From Chelatococcus sp. HY11 (lineage in GTDB: Bacteria > Pseudomonadota > Alphaproteobacteria > Rhizobiales > Beijerinckiaceae), in assembly GCF_018398335.1 (NCBI RefSeq), contig NZ_JAHBRX010000001.1:558001-622000 (forward strand): DNA of 64,000 nucleotides, in the 5' to 3' direction. Both the position numbers and the translations under genes were made by a program. Below, piece by piece: positions 36,580 to 45,107 of this stretch (the first letter of the stretch is position 1; each line of letters opens with the position of its first letter). Under the pieces are notes generated by a model. That model had not been told where the DNA came from. It was given only the letters and a program-made list of their open reading frames with translations, and searched no databases.

Positions 36580-37751
36580 GCCGGAAAGTCGCCGGTCTGC
36601 CCGAGGGCCGGCGTCTCGGTCTTGCGCAGGCGGGCGCCGACGCGTTCAACGGCGCGGAAGACGCGCAGGAAATTGCCGCTGGCGAGCCCGGCGACAGCCT
36701 CGTCGGACCAGCCCCGGCGTATCATCTCGGCGAGGAGATGGGGAAAGCGGCTCACGTCCTCCAGCCCTTGCGGCGTCGGGCCGCCGAAGAAGTCCGAGCC
36801 GATCCCCACATGGGCCGGGCCGACGCGGTTGGCGATATAGTCGATATGATCGGCCAGCTGCTCCAGCGTGGCGCGGGGCTGCGCTCCTGCCTCGCGGACG
36901 CGCGCCCGCATCGCGGCCATCACGTCGATGCCCTCGGCATTCTTGCCGTAGGCGTCCTTGAAGGGGCGCGTCCAGTCACGTGAGGCCTGATTGATGAAAT
37001 CCGGCACGAAGGTCGCCATGACGATCCCGCCGTTCGTCTTCACCCGGTCGAGCACATCGTCCGGCACGTTGCGGGGATGGTCGCAGAGGACGCGCGCGTT
37101 GGAATGCGAGAAGACGATCGGCGCCAGCGAGATGTCGAGGACCTGATGCATGACGTCGGCCGAGACATGGGCGCAGTCGACGATCATGCCAAGCCTGTTG
37201 AGTTCCTGCACCACGGCGCGGCCAAAGGCGGTGAGGCCACCATGGCGCGGGGCGTCGGTGGCCGCATCCACCCAATCGAGCGTCTCGTTGTGGCAGAGCG
37301 TCATCAGCCGCACGCCGGCGGCCTGCCAGATGCGCAGGGGCGCGAGGCTGTTCTCCAGCCCGACGCCGCTCTCCACCGTCATGAAGGAGGCAATCTTGCC
37401 GAGGGTCTTGGCGCGGGGAATGTCGCTCGCCCGCGTCGCCGGGAGGAAGACATCCGGGTAAAGCGCGTTCATGCGCCTGATGAGATCGATCTGCTCCAGC
37501 GTGGTCCGCGCGGGGTGCGGCACCGCCGTTGGCAGGAAGGCGGCCCAGAACTGCGCGCTGAGCCGCCCGGCCTTCATGCGGGGGATGTCGGTATCCGTAT
37601 TCTGATGGACGCGGGTGAGGTCGTAGGCGGCGACGTCGCCCCGCGCCTGGCGATCGATCCGGATGACCCAGGGGAGGTCGTTATGACCGTCAACAAGGGG
37701 CAATGTCTCCAGTAACCTTTGGGCCTTTTCGAGGGCCAAATCCTTGCTCAT
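36576..37751 (-). CDS. Membrane-dipeptidase-type peptidase (family M19)
   Basis: 391-residue zinc dipeptidase. Metal ligands match the renal dipeptidase pattern: His23 and Asp25 in DGHND, the bridging Glu127 in TVESG, His195 in VDCAHVS and His216 in FSHSNAR. His154 in LCHN fits the substrate-binding His. GIGSDFFGG near the C-terminus carries the conserved Asp. No signal peptide, so it is probably cytoplasmic. Upstream partner of the glycosyltransferase gene in a coupled pair on the - strand. Confidence 0.93.
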   Translation of the reverse strand: MSKDLALEKAQRLLETLPLVDGHNDLPWVIRIDRQARGDVAAYDLTRVHQNTDTDIPRMKAGRLSAQFWAAFLPTAVPHPARTTLEQIDLIRRMNALYPDVFLPATRASDIPRAKTLGKIASFMTVESGVGLENSLAPLRIWQAAGVRLMTLCHNETLDWVDAATDAPRHGGLTAFGRAVVQELNRLGMIVDCAHVSADVMHQVLDISLAPIVFSHSNARVLCDHPRNVPDDVLDRVKTNGGIVMATFVPDFINQASRDWTRPFKDAYGKNAEGIDVMAAMRARVREAGAQPRATLEQLADHIDYIANRVGPAHVGIGSDFFGGPTPQGLEDVSRFPHLLAEMIRRGWSDEAVAGLASGNFLRVFRAVERVGARLRKTETPALGQTGDFPA

Positions 37752-38044
37752 GGTCGCTCCCTGGACGCCTCGCCAAGCGCAAATCGCATCTCAATAGGCT
37801 CAGCTAGGGTTCTGCTTAATGCGGGGTAAAGCAAGGGTTTGGCTTCAATTTTCCAATGAAAGCCAAGCTTTTCAACGCACGACCTTTAGCCGACAAGATT
37901 TGATCAACCACACCTGATCAGCATCGCTTAACCTGAAAATCCGGCAACCATTTCGCATTAACGGGTTGGCTAGGAGGGTTGCACGAAGGTTGACGCATCA
38001 AAGGCAATCAAGCGGCAAAAAATAAGGCCGCGGAGGCGTCGGTT

Positions 38045-38506
38045 ATGATCAACAAGAAGCTTCGTGAATTCGTGGACAGGGCCCTCGATCACAACAGCAT
38101 CTCGGATGAGGACGTGCAGCGGCTGCAGGCCGACATCCTCGCGGACGGCATCGCCACCCGCGCGGAAGCGGACGCGCTGATCGCCGTCGATCGCATCGTC
38201 AATCCCACGACACGCGCCTGGGGCGACGTGGTCATCGCTCTCATCGTCGACTATGTGGTGTGGGGCGAGCGTCCCAGCGGCATCGTGCGCGGCGAGGACG
38301 CCCACTGGCTCGTCGTCTCGCTTGGCGCCGGCGGCGGCCCGACCCCGGTGGCGCTGCGCCTCGCCCACGAAATCGTCCGCGAGGCGGCCCAGGTCGACGA
38401 GACGCTCCTGACCTTCATCCTGCGCAGCCAGCGCGGCATGCCCGAGACGGTCGTCGAAGACCTCGATCACTACCGCCGTCCCACCCGCCGGACCGTGGCG
38501 GCTTGA
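38045..38506 (+). CDS. Conserved hypothetical protein
   Basis: 153 residues, no signal peptide or membrane segment. The pattern SISDEDVQRLQADILADGIATRAEADALIAVDR followed by WGDVVIALIVDYVVW resembles a helical-bundle family I have seen in alphaproteobacteria (vaguely TerB-like), with no established function. GGAGG lies 8 bases before the ATG. It stands alone, divergent from the dipeptidase gene across a 293-base spacer in which I see no convincing promoter. Confidence 0.8.
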   Translation: MINKKLREFVDRALDHNSISDEDVQRLQADILADGIATRAEADALIAVDRIVNPTTRAWGDVVIALIVDYVVWGERPSGIVRGEDAHWLVVSLGAGGGPTPVALRLAHEIVREAAQVDETLLTFILRSQRGMPETVVEDLDHYRRPTRRTVAA

Positions 38507-38751
38507 AATAATTCACACGTCCTTAAGCAAGATAACTACTCTGCGCGCCTGATTGTTGCTGGTTCGATTGCAATTGGCGCGGGATATACAAAATCGCCGA
38601 AGTCGTTTCGCACTGTTGAGCAATATATCGAGCCTATTGGGTGCTCGGCGGGCTTGTTGTTGAGAAAGCATCGTTTATCCGTTTGCCCCCTTCGGCTATA
38701 CCGTTCCCTCGACAATGGTCCTGGCTGAGCGAGTCGAGAAGGAGGCATCCA

Positions 38752-39465
38752 TTGACCGTCGCCGACTATGTGGGGTTGGTGTTCTTCGTCGCGGCCTGGC
38801 TCGGCTACCGCTTCATGGTGGAGGAGAGCCGCTTCGCGACGCGCGGCCTCAACAGTCGGATGCATCGCGCGCGCCATCTCTGGATGCAGCAGATGCTCTC
38901 GCGGGATCTGCGCATGATCGATACCGCGATCATGGGGACCTTGCAGAACGGCGCGGCCTTCTTTGCGTCGAGCTCCATCATCGCCCTTGGGGGCGCGCTG
39001 GCGTTGCTGCGCTCCGGCGATGAGGCGCTCGCCTTCCTGGCCGATCTGCCGTTGAGCGTGCCGGTGTCGCGGGCGGCCTGGGAGGTGAAGGTCGTCGGCC
39101 TCGTTCTCATCTTCGGCTACACGTTCTTCAAATTCGCCTGGTCCTATCGCCTGTTCAACTATGCGGCGATCCTGATGGGGGCGACGCCGATGGCCATCGA
39201 TCGCGAGCGGCCGGAGGCGATGTTGGCGGCGCGGCGCGCCGCCAACATGAGCATCGCGGCCGCGCGCCATTTCAATCGCGGCCAGCGCTCGATCTTCTTT
39301 GCGCTTGCCTATCTCGGCTGGTTCATCAATCCCTATGCGCTGATGCTGACGACATCGGGCGTGCTGGCGGTGATGTGGCGCCGCCAGTTCTCGTCGGAGG
39401 CGCTGGCCGCGCTCGGCCCGGATGATGATCTCCGGCCCGAGGGCAGCGACGCGAGGGACGGGTGA
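38752..39465 (+). CDS. DUF599 family membrane protein
   Basis: 237-residue integral membrane protein with about four predicted helices (LTVADYVGLVFFVAAWLGYRF, GAAFFASSSIIALGGALALL, VKVVGLVLIFGYTFFKFAW and one ending VLAVMWR). The motif RDLRMIDTAIMGTLQNGAAFF and the FKFAWSYRLFNYAAILMGATP stretch are typical of DUF599. The start is taken as TTG at 38752 because AAGGAGG is 5 bases upstream and the family begins close to the first helix; a GTG at 38641 would add 37 unsupported residues. Function unknown. Confidence 0.85.
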   Translation: MTVADYVGLVFFVAAWLGYRFMVEESRFATRGLNSRMHRARHLWMQQMLSRDLRMIDTAIMGTLQNGAAFFASSSIIALGGALALLRSGDEALAFLADLPLSVPVSRAAWEVKVVGLVLIFGYTFFKFAWSYRLFNYAAILMGATPMAIDRERPEAMLAARRAANMSIAAARHFNRGQRSIFFALAYLGWFINPYALMLTTSGVLAVMWRRQFSSEALAALGPDDDLRPEGSDARDG

Positions 39466-39489
39466 GACGGAATGAGTGACGCGGAATGA
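39462..39489. repeat. 14-bp tandem duplication at the DUF599/DUF3253 junction
   Basis: GTGAGACGGAATGA (39462-39475) is followed by GTGACGCGGAATGA (39476-39489). The first copy holds the DUF599 stop and an ATG; the second holds the ATG of the next gene. The first ATG opens a five-residue ORF (MSDAE) whose TGA overlaps the DUF3253 start as ATGA. Confidence 0.8.
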
Positions 39490-39764
39490 CAGGGCTTATA
39501 CGGATTTCAGAGGCCGATCTCGAAAAGGCGATGCTCGATCTCGCCGCGCGCTGCGCGCCGGGCAAGACCTTCGATCCGACGGATGTGGCACGCGCCATAG
39601 CCGGCGCGTCGCCGGATTCGTGGGGGCGTATCATGCAGCCTGTGCGGCGGATGGCCGTGCGCTTGGCCGAGGAAGGCCGTCTCGTCATCTATCGCAAGGG
39701 CAAGCCCGCCGATCCGGCTGATTTCAAGGGTGTCTACCGGCTGGGGCCGCCGCGGCTCGATTGA
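39486..39764 (+). CDS. DUF3253 family protein
   Basis: 92-residue small protein, probably winged-helix-like. The family pattern is clear: LEKAMLDLAARCAPGKTFDPTDVARAIAG, then WGRIMQPVRRMAVRLAEEGRLVIYRKGKPADP. Function unknown; a nucleic-acid-related role is only a guess. Its start lies in a 14-bp tandem duplication. Its last 41 bases overlap the 3' end of the convergent ydcF-like gene. Confidence 0.85.
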   Translation: MTGLIRISEADLEKAMLDLAARCAPGKTFDPTDVARAIAGASPDSWGRIMQPVRRMAVRLAEEGRLVIYRKGKPADPADFKGVYRLGPPRLD

Positions 39765-40626
39765 GCGGCGCGGCTTTCCCGCCATTGGTGGGCGAGGGCA
39801 GGAGGGCGTCCGTATAGCCGTTGAGGCGATAGGCGATCAGCCCCATGGCCTCGCGCACGGTGAGGTCGGTGAGGCGCAGCCCCTCGGAGACCATGCGGAA
39901 GGGCCTGATATCGTCGATGCTGTCGTCAGCGCGGAAATCGACTGGGTAGGGCTCCACATCGAAGCCGGCGGCGCGGAACGTGCCCATGGCGCGTGGCATA
40001 TGGAAGGCCGATGTGACGAGCAACCAGCGCTCGCCGGGCTGCGGCGTCACCAGCTTCGCCGTGAAGATGGCGTTTTCGCGCGTGTTGCGGGACTGGCCCT
40101 CATAGATCACGCGGCTGTCCGGAAGCGACGCGGACTGGAAGAGGCCGCGCGCCATCTCAGCCTCCGATACGGGGGAGCGCAGAAGGATGGCGTCATGCCC
40201 CCCGGTGAAGACGACGCGCGCCTCGGGATGCTGGTGGGCGAGCGCCAGCGCGGCCGATACGCGTGCGCCCGCGTCGGTCAGCCGCATCTGGCCGCGCCGG
40301 TAATCGAGCGCGCCGCCGAGCACGATGATGCCGTCCACCGGCCGGGCGGCGGCTGTCTCCGCGGTCATGGCGGGCGTCATGGGCGGGAACTGGCGCTCAA
40401 GCTCCCGGATCATCAGGCGCGGCACGGGACTCGACCCGAACACGAGAAAGCCGAGCGCGCCGAGCACGACAAGGGACCGGCCCATCTTGAAGAATCGTGT
40501 GAAGAGGAGCAAGGCGCCCAGGCACACGGTGGCCATCATCAACGTTGATGGCGCCGTCAGGAACCAGATGATTTTCGAGGCGTAAAAGAACATGAGCGCG
40601 TCCGACTGAAAGAACCAGCCGTTCAT
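39724..40626 (-). CDS. YdcF/ElyC-family (DUF218) membrane protein
   Basis: 300 residues. Two N-terminal membrane helices (about 15-35 and 48-65) are followed by the DUF218 domain: VDGIIVLGGALDYRRGQMRLTDAGARVSAAL, VVFTGGHDA, ESRNT-like GQSRNTRENA and WLLVTSAFHMPRAMGTFRAAGF. ElyC-type members take part in envelope or polysaccharide precursor metabolism; the exact role is not known. Start at 40626; an internal ATG at 40593 is possible. Convergent overlap of 41 bases with the DUF3253 gene. Confidence 0.9.
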   Translation of the reverse strand: MNGWFFQSDALMFFYASKIIWFLTAPSTLMMATVCLGALLLFTRFFKMGRSLVVLGALGFLVFGSSPVPRLMIRELERQFPPMTPAMTAETAAARPVDGIIVLGGALDYRRGQMRLTDAGARVSAALALAHQHPEARVVFTGGHDAILLRSPVSEAEMARGLFQSASLPDSRVIYEGQSRNTRENAIFTAKLVTPQPGERWLLVTSAFHMPRAMGTFRAAGFDVEPYPVDFRADDSIDDIRPFRMVSEGLRLTDLTVREAMGLIAYRLNGYTDALLPSPTNGGKAAPLNRAAAAPAGRHP

Positions 40627-40670
40627 TCAAAATGCCAAAGCTTAACAGCCTCCTGTCAGCGCCCGGGTTC

Positions 40671-40836
40671 ACCTCTCCCGGGCCAGGGGAGGTCGGTTGC
40701 GCAGCAACCGGGTCAGGGCAGGCGACATAGGGGGTCACCCTCACCCTGTCCCTCTCCCCGAGCCAAGTTGGCTGTTGCCAACTTGGCATTCGTGTCGAGC
40801 CCAACACGGCAACAGCCGTGTTGGGTGGGAGAGGGA
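40671..40836. repeat. Complex palindromic (REP/BIME-like) intergenic element
   Basis: An outer stem TCCCTCTCCC (40749-40758)/GGGAGAGGGA (40827-40836) encloses two perfect 11-bp hairpins, 40762-40787 (loop TGTT) and 40800-40825 (loop AACA). The two loops are complementary to each other. Just upstream are ACCTCTCC/GGGGAGGT (40671-40693, one wobble) and CGGTTGC/GCAACCG (40694-40710). It sits between two - strand genes and looks like a multicopy rhizobial-type palindromic repeat, but copy number cannot be judged from one window. Confidence 0.75.
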
Positions 40837-40870
40837 ATGCCAAAAGTTCATCGCGTGCCGGAGCAGACGC

Positions 40871-41395
40871 TCAACTGCGCTGCCTCTTTTTCTGGTGCTT
40901 GAGATAACGCTCGACCTCGATCGAGCGGGCCGCGATCTCGCGTAGCTCGCATCCCTTTTGCATGGTCACCGAGCGGTCCTCGGGGAGATCGTCGCTTATG
41001 AAGTCGCACTTCAGCTTATAGTAGTTCTGCCAGGCGCGTTGCAGCGTGGCGAAGCGCTTCCGCGCGGTGGCCGGCAGGGAGCGGTTGACCTCCGTGATCG
41101 AAGCCTCCAGCCGCGTCTGCCAGACCATGCGCTCGCGCTCGGTGCAGGAGGCCTCATGCCGGGTTCCCTGCGGCATGGTCAGCTTCACGCAAACCACCGC
41201 GACGGAGCCGATACAGGCATAAGGCGACTCGGCGCTGCCGGCGATGCAGGATTCGATGACCTCCTTGTCGGACTGGGTCGCGACGAGCTTCGGGGCGAGC
41301 CCGAAGGCGTTCGCGCCCGTGTCCTCCTCGCCCGCGAAAACGCTGGTGGCGGCGAGGCAGGCGATTGCGAATGTGGTCGGCCCGAAGCGCTTCAT
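40871..41395 (-). CDS. Exported LprI-like (DUF1311) protein
   Basis: 174 residues. A signal peptide (MKRFGPTTFAIACLAATSVFA) supports the start at 41395; upstream in-frame starts would bury it. The mature part has conserved cysteines (ESCIAGS, PYACIGSV, AVVCVK, EASCTERE, KLKCDF, KGCELRE) and the sequence WQTRLEASITEVNRSL, matching the LprI lysozyme-inhibitor-like domain. Some family members inhibit lysozyme; for this one it is inferred by similarity only. Confidence 0.75.
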   Translation of the reverse strand: MKRFGPTTFAIACLAATSVFAGEEDTGANAFGLAPKLVATQSDKEVIESCIAGSAESPYACIGSVAVVCVKLTMPQGTRHEASCTERERMVWQTRLEASITEVNRSLPATARKRFATLQRAWQNYYKLKCDFISDDLPEDRSVTMQKGCELREIAARSIEVERYLKHQKKRQRS

Positions 41396-41523
41396 GGGGG
41401 AGCCTATAGCCCGGACAGGAGGCAGTATCATGGCAAAGCTCACGGTCACGATCAACACGCCGCCCGCCCGGGGAGGTCACGCCCCGGCGGGTGTCGACTG
41501 TCGACTATCGCCGTGGATTCGGG

Positions 41524-42369
41524 CTATTTCGGGCCGTCCCATTGCGGACCCCAGCTCGGATTGATCTGCCGTCCATCGGGTCGTGCCAGGGCCGAGATCG
41601 CCGCCATGTCGTCGTCGTCGAGCGCGAAATCGAAGATGCGGCTGTTCTCCACGATTCGATCCGGAGACTGCGATTTCGGGATCGCGACTACATCCGGTTG
41701 CTGGATATGCCAGCGGAGCACGACCTGTGCCGGGGTGCGCTCGGTCCGCTCGGCGATCGCCGCGATCACCGGATCCGAGAGGATCTTCGTCCGGCCGAGA
41801 GGCGCGTAGGACGTGAAGGCTATGCCATGGCGCCGACAGGCCGCGAGAACCGCGCTCTGGTCCAGACGCGGATGATACTCGCACTGGTTGGTGGCGAGCG
41901 GCTCCGCGCTGTGGTGAACAGCTTCCTCGATCAGCGCGACGGGGAAATTGGACACCCCGATATGGCGCACAAGGCCTTCCCGCTTCGCCGCGTTCAGCGC
42001 GCGCATCGATTCCTTGAGCGGAATGGATGGGTTCGGCCAGTGAATCAGGATGAGGTCGAGATAGTCGAGCTTCAGCCGCTTGAGGCTTGCCTCGGCCGCG
42101 CGCTCCAAAGCCCCGGAACCGATCTGTTCGGGCGGCACCTTCGAGGTAATGAAGATGCCCTCACGCGGCACGCCGGCGGAACGCAGGCCCTCGCCGACCG
42201 CCTCCTCGTTGTCATAGGCGATCGCCGTGTCGAGGTGCCGGTAGCCGTTCTGGAGTGCTGCCTCGACCGCCGCTGCGGCCTCGTCATTGCGGGACTGCCA
42301 GGTGCCGAGCCCGAGGACGGGCATGTTGGCTCCATTGGCGGGAACGGTGGGATAGGCGACAGTGGCCAT
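41524..42369 (-). CDS. Aldo/keto reductase (2,5-diketo-D-gluconate reductase type)
   Basis: 281-residue NADPH-dependent reductase with a TIM-barrel fold. The catalytic tetrad is visible: Asp47, Tyr52, Lys77 and His110 (LDTAIAY, TSKV, LIHWP). The cofactor-binding stretch IPKSQSPDRIVEN lies near residue 235. It resembles the DkgA/DkgB branch; the physiological substrate is uncertain. It lies 27 bases downstream of the hydroxylase gene on the same strand, so they may be cotranscribed. GGAG precedes the ATG. Confidence 0.92.
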   Translation of the reverse strand: MATVAYPTVPANGANMPVLGLGTWQSRNDEAAAAVEAALQNGYRHLDTAIAYDNEEAVGEGLRSAGVPREGIFITSKVPPEQIGSGALERAAEASLKRLKLDYLDLILIHWPNPSIPLKESMRALNAAKREGLVRHIGVSNFPVALIEEAVHHSAEPLATNQCEYHPRLDQSAVLAACRRHGIAFTSYAPLGRTKILSDPVIAAIAERTERTPAQVVLRWHIQQPDVVAIPKSQSPDRIVENSRIFDFALDDDDMAAISALARPDGRQINPSWGPQWDGPK

Positions 42370-42396
42370 GGCGGGCTCCGGTTCGGGCGAAGGCGA

Positions 42397-43236
42397 TCAG
42401 CTAGCCTTGTTGCGGAGAGCTTCCGCCTCCGCATAGAAGCGTTTTTCCCATTCGTTGTGATTGTCGAGCCCCTCGCGGATGAAGGGTGTGAAGATCGCGA
42501 TGTTCAGGAGCGCCCAGTTGACCAGGCGCGCGGGAAAGCGCAACGGCTTCACGAAATCGACGAACAGGACCACACGCGTCTTGTCTGTATGGTTCCAGGC
42601 CTCATGGTTGAAGGCGTCATCGAAGATCAGCGCCTTGCCTTCTTCCCAATGGCAGATCTGCTTGTCGACACGGATGGCGAGCTTGTCCCGCGGTTCCGGC
42701 ACGATCAGGCCGACATGCAGGCGCAGCACGCCGTTGTAAGGCCCGCGATGCGCCGGCAGATGCTTGCCGGGCTCGAAGATGGAGAACATGGCCGTCTTCA
42801 GGCCCGGGATCTTCTGGACGATGCGCCAGGTTTCCGGGCATTGCTTGATGTTGTTCTCGGACTTCAGCCCATAGCCGGCGAGAAAGAACGTCTTCCAGCC
42901 CGTGTCCTGGCTGATGGTTTTAACGTCCGTTGAAATGTCCTGGAATGATGGCAACTCGCTCTGGCGCAGCAGCACCTTGTCGAGCTCGGCGCGGATGAGA
43001 TGCGATTCCTTCTCGATTTCGAGCGCCCAGGGGAATGTGGCCTTATCGTAGACCGGCGGGTTGCCGACCTTGGAATATTTGAGGTTCAGCCCCTCGGCCC
43101 AACCGACGATACCCATCAGAATGCGGGTCACGAGGCTCGCGCGCTCCATCGGCGCGATCCCATCGGTCCCGAAGGTCTGCTTGGCATCCGTCGCCGGAGC
43201 GCCATTCGTCTGGTCGGTCGTTGCAGGTGAGGTCAT
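42397..43236 (-). CDS. Aspartyl/asparaginyl beta-hydroxylase domain protein (LpxO-like)
   Basis: 279-residue Fe(II)/2-oxoglutarate dioxygenase. The fold signature is FSIFEPGKHLPAHRGPYNGVLRLHVGL (iron-binding His163), with FDDAFNHEAWNHTDKTRVVLFVD carrying His211. Hydrophobic stretches near the N-terminus (LVTRILMGIVGWAEGL) and C-terminus suggest membrane association. LpxO hydroxylates lipid A secondary acyl chains; this function is likely but not certain. Start at the ATG at 43236; a GTG 24 bases upstream is the alternative. Confidence 0.88.
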   Translation of the reverse strand: MTSPATTDQTNGAPATDAKQTFGTDGIAPMERASLVTRILMGIVGWAEGLNLKYSKVGNPPVYDKATFPWALEIEKESHLIRAELDKVLLRQSELPSFQDISTDVKTISQDTGWKTFFLAGYGLKSENNIKQCPETWRIVQKIPGLKTAMFSIFEPGKHLPAHRGPYNGVLRLHVGLIVPEPRDKLAIRVDKQICHWEEGKALIFDDAFNHEAWNHTDKTRVVLFVDFVKPLRFPARLVNWALLNIAIFTPFIREGLDNHNEWEKRFYAEAEALRNKAS

Positions 43237-43768
43237 CGCTACGAAGTCCGTTTGGTCCACACAGGGCCTCAGCCCGTCACAGCCGACTCGATGACGACCG
43301 TGACAAACATCAGCATCATCTCAAGACACTGCCATGATCGTCCGGATTCGCGCAAATGTCATAAATCAAGCTAATGTTATGTGGTCGCTTGGATATTTGC
43401 CAATAACCCAAGAGTGCGCGCCGCGAATTCAGTATAACATCCATCAAGCACTTCTCGAGTGCGATATAATATCAGTCTCGATTTGTCATCGGTGAATTTT
43501 CATGCAATCGGATAAGTATTAATTCGCAATTCTCCTGAGGAGATGCGCATTGTTTAAAATAATTCCAAATTTCTCCGGGCGGCAATGCGTTTCGTGACTG
43601 CCGATCGCGCGCATCGGCGCTTCACATCCCGCTCCGGGAAGGGCCGCATGATGTGCGCGAACGCACTCTATTATTCTTTGCTGTGATTTCCACCTTTGGA
43701 CGACCGCGTCGCGCCCCTCGAACAAGGCTGACAGCGCGATCATTGGCCCTCACCGCGATACCAGGGGG
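43237..43768. other. AT-rich intergenic region without a supported gene
   Basis: 532 bases, clearly richer in A+T than its surroundings, especially about 43360-43580. It holds small palindromes (GATAT A ATATC; GCACT TCTCG AGTGC; TCTCC TGA GGAGA) but no ORF with a ribosome-binding site or recognisable product. It probably contains the promoter of the hydroxylase gene reading leftward. Confidence 0.55.
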
Positions 43769-44968
43769 TCAGGCTGTCTTCGAAAACAATTCGCGGCCGA
43801 TCAGCATGCGCCGGATCTCGCTTGTGCCGGCTCCGATCTCGTAGAGCTTGGCGTCGCGCAGCAGCCGCCCGGTCGGATAATCGTTGATGTAGCCATTGCC
43901 GCCGAGAAGCTGGATGGCATCAAGGGCGCATTGGGTCGCGCGCTCGGCGGCGTAGAGGATGGCGCCGGCGGCGTCCTGGCGGGTCGTCTCGCCCCGGTCG
44001 CAGGCACGGGCCACCGCATAGACATAGGCGCGCGCCGCGTTGGTGGTGACATACATATCGGCGAGCTTGCCCTGCACGAGTTGAAACTCCCCGATCGGCT
44101 GGCCGAATTGCTTGCGCTCATGCACATAAGGCAGCACGACGTCGAGGCAGGCCTGCATGATGCCGATGGGCCCGGCGGCGAGCACCGCGCGTTCATAGTC
44201 GAGGCCGGACATCAGCACCTTGACGCCTTCGCCTTCGGTGCCGAGCACGTTCTCCGCCGGCACCTCGCAGTCCTGGAAAATCAGTTCGCATGTGTCGGAG
44301 CCGCGCATGCCGAGCTTGTCGAGCTTCTGCGCTGTGGAGAAGCCCATCATGCCCTTCTCGATCAGGAAGGCGGTGATGCCGCGGGGACCGGCAGCTGGGT
44401 CCGTCTTGGCCGAGGCAATCTTGGCATAGACCACCAGCGTATCGGCCACCGGCCCGTTGGTGATCCACATCTTGTTGCCATTAAGGATGTAGCGGTCGCC
44501 GCGCTTTTCGGCGCGGGTCTTCATGGACACCACGTCCGAGCCCGCGCCTGGCTCGGACATCGCCAGCGCGCCGACATGCTCGCCGGTGATGAGCCTCGGC
44601 AGGTAACGCGCCTTCTGCGCCGCGCTGCCATTGCGGCGGATCTGGTTGACGCAGAGGTTGGAATGGGCGCCATAGCTCAGGCCGACCGAGGCCGAGGCCC
44701 GGGAGATCTCTTCCATCGCGATACAATGCTCGAGATAGCCGAGGCCCGCTCCGCCGTACTCTTCCTCGACGGTGATGCCATGGAGACCGAGCGCGCCCAT
44801 GGCGGGCCATAAATCGCGCGGGAAGATGTTGCTGCGATCGATCTCTTCGGCGCGGGGGGCTATTTCGGATGCCGCAAAGCTGCGTACCGTCTCGCGGATG
44901 GCATCTGCGGTCTCGCCGAGATCAAATCCCAAGCCGAAACCCAATCCCGAAAAAGCGCCGGGCGCCAT
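43769..44968 (-). CDS. ivd: Isovaleryl-CoA dehydrogenase
   Basis: 399-residue FAD-dependent acyl-CoA dehydrogenase of leucine catabolism. The catalytic glutamate sits at the isovaleryl-type position, Glu259 in [10 protein letters not shown], rather than near the C-terminus. FAD/substrate motifs [20 protein letters not shown] and [17 protein letters not shown] are present, and the end [18 protein letters not shown] is typical. The ATG at 44968 is chosen because AAGGGAGG lies 5 bases upstream; an ATG 18 bases earlier overlaps that site. Unusually, no other leucine-degradation genes (mcc, liu) are adjacent. Confidence 0.93.
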   Translation of the reverse strand: MAPGAFSGLGFGLGFDLGETADAIRETVRSFAASEIAPRAEEIDRSNIFPRDLWPAMGALGLHGITVEEEYGGAGLGYLEHCIAMEEISRASASVGLSYGAHSNLCVNQIRRNGSAAQKARYLPRLITGEHVGALAMSEPGAGSDVVSMKTRAEKRGDRYILNGNKMWITNGPVADTLVVYAKIASAKTDPAAGPRGITAFLIEKGMMGFSTAQKLDKLGMRGSDTCELIFQDCEVPAENVLGTEGEGVKVLMSGLDYERAVLAAGPIGIMQACLDVVLPYVHERKQFGQPIGEFQLVQGKLADMYVTTNAARAYVYAVARACDRGETTRQDAAGAILYAAERATQCALDAIQLLGGNGYINDYPTGRLLRDAKLYEIGAGTSEIRRMLIGRELFSKTA

Positions 44969-45030
44969 CGACGCCTCCCTTGCCATTGTCTTTGGCCGCC
45001 AGCTTACCGGCGGCCGCGTGACAAGTCATC

Positions 45031-45052
45031 GCAAGAGTGATGCAAGAGTGAT
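45031..45052. repeat. Perfect 11-bp tandem duplication upstream of ivd
   Basis: GCAAGAGTGAT occurs twice in direct succession (45031-45041 and 45042-45052) in the 139-base spacer between the muramidase gene and ivd. Confidence 0.85.
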
Positions 45053-45107
45053 GGAGGAAGCGGTCGCGGTGCGCCCAAGAGGAGAGGGCGCAGGCAACCG
45101 CGACCGG

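Noticed and set aside
43519-43743. 74-codon - strand frame in the AT-rich block
   Set aside because: No Shine-Dalgarno, no known family and no export or membrane signal; likely chance.
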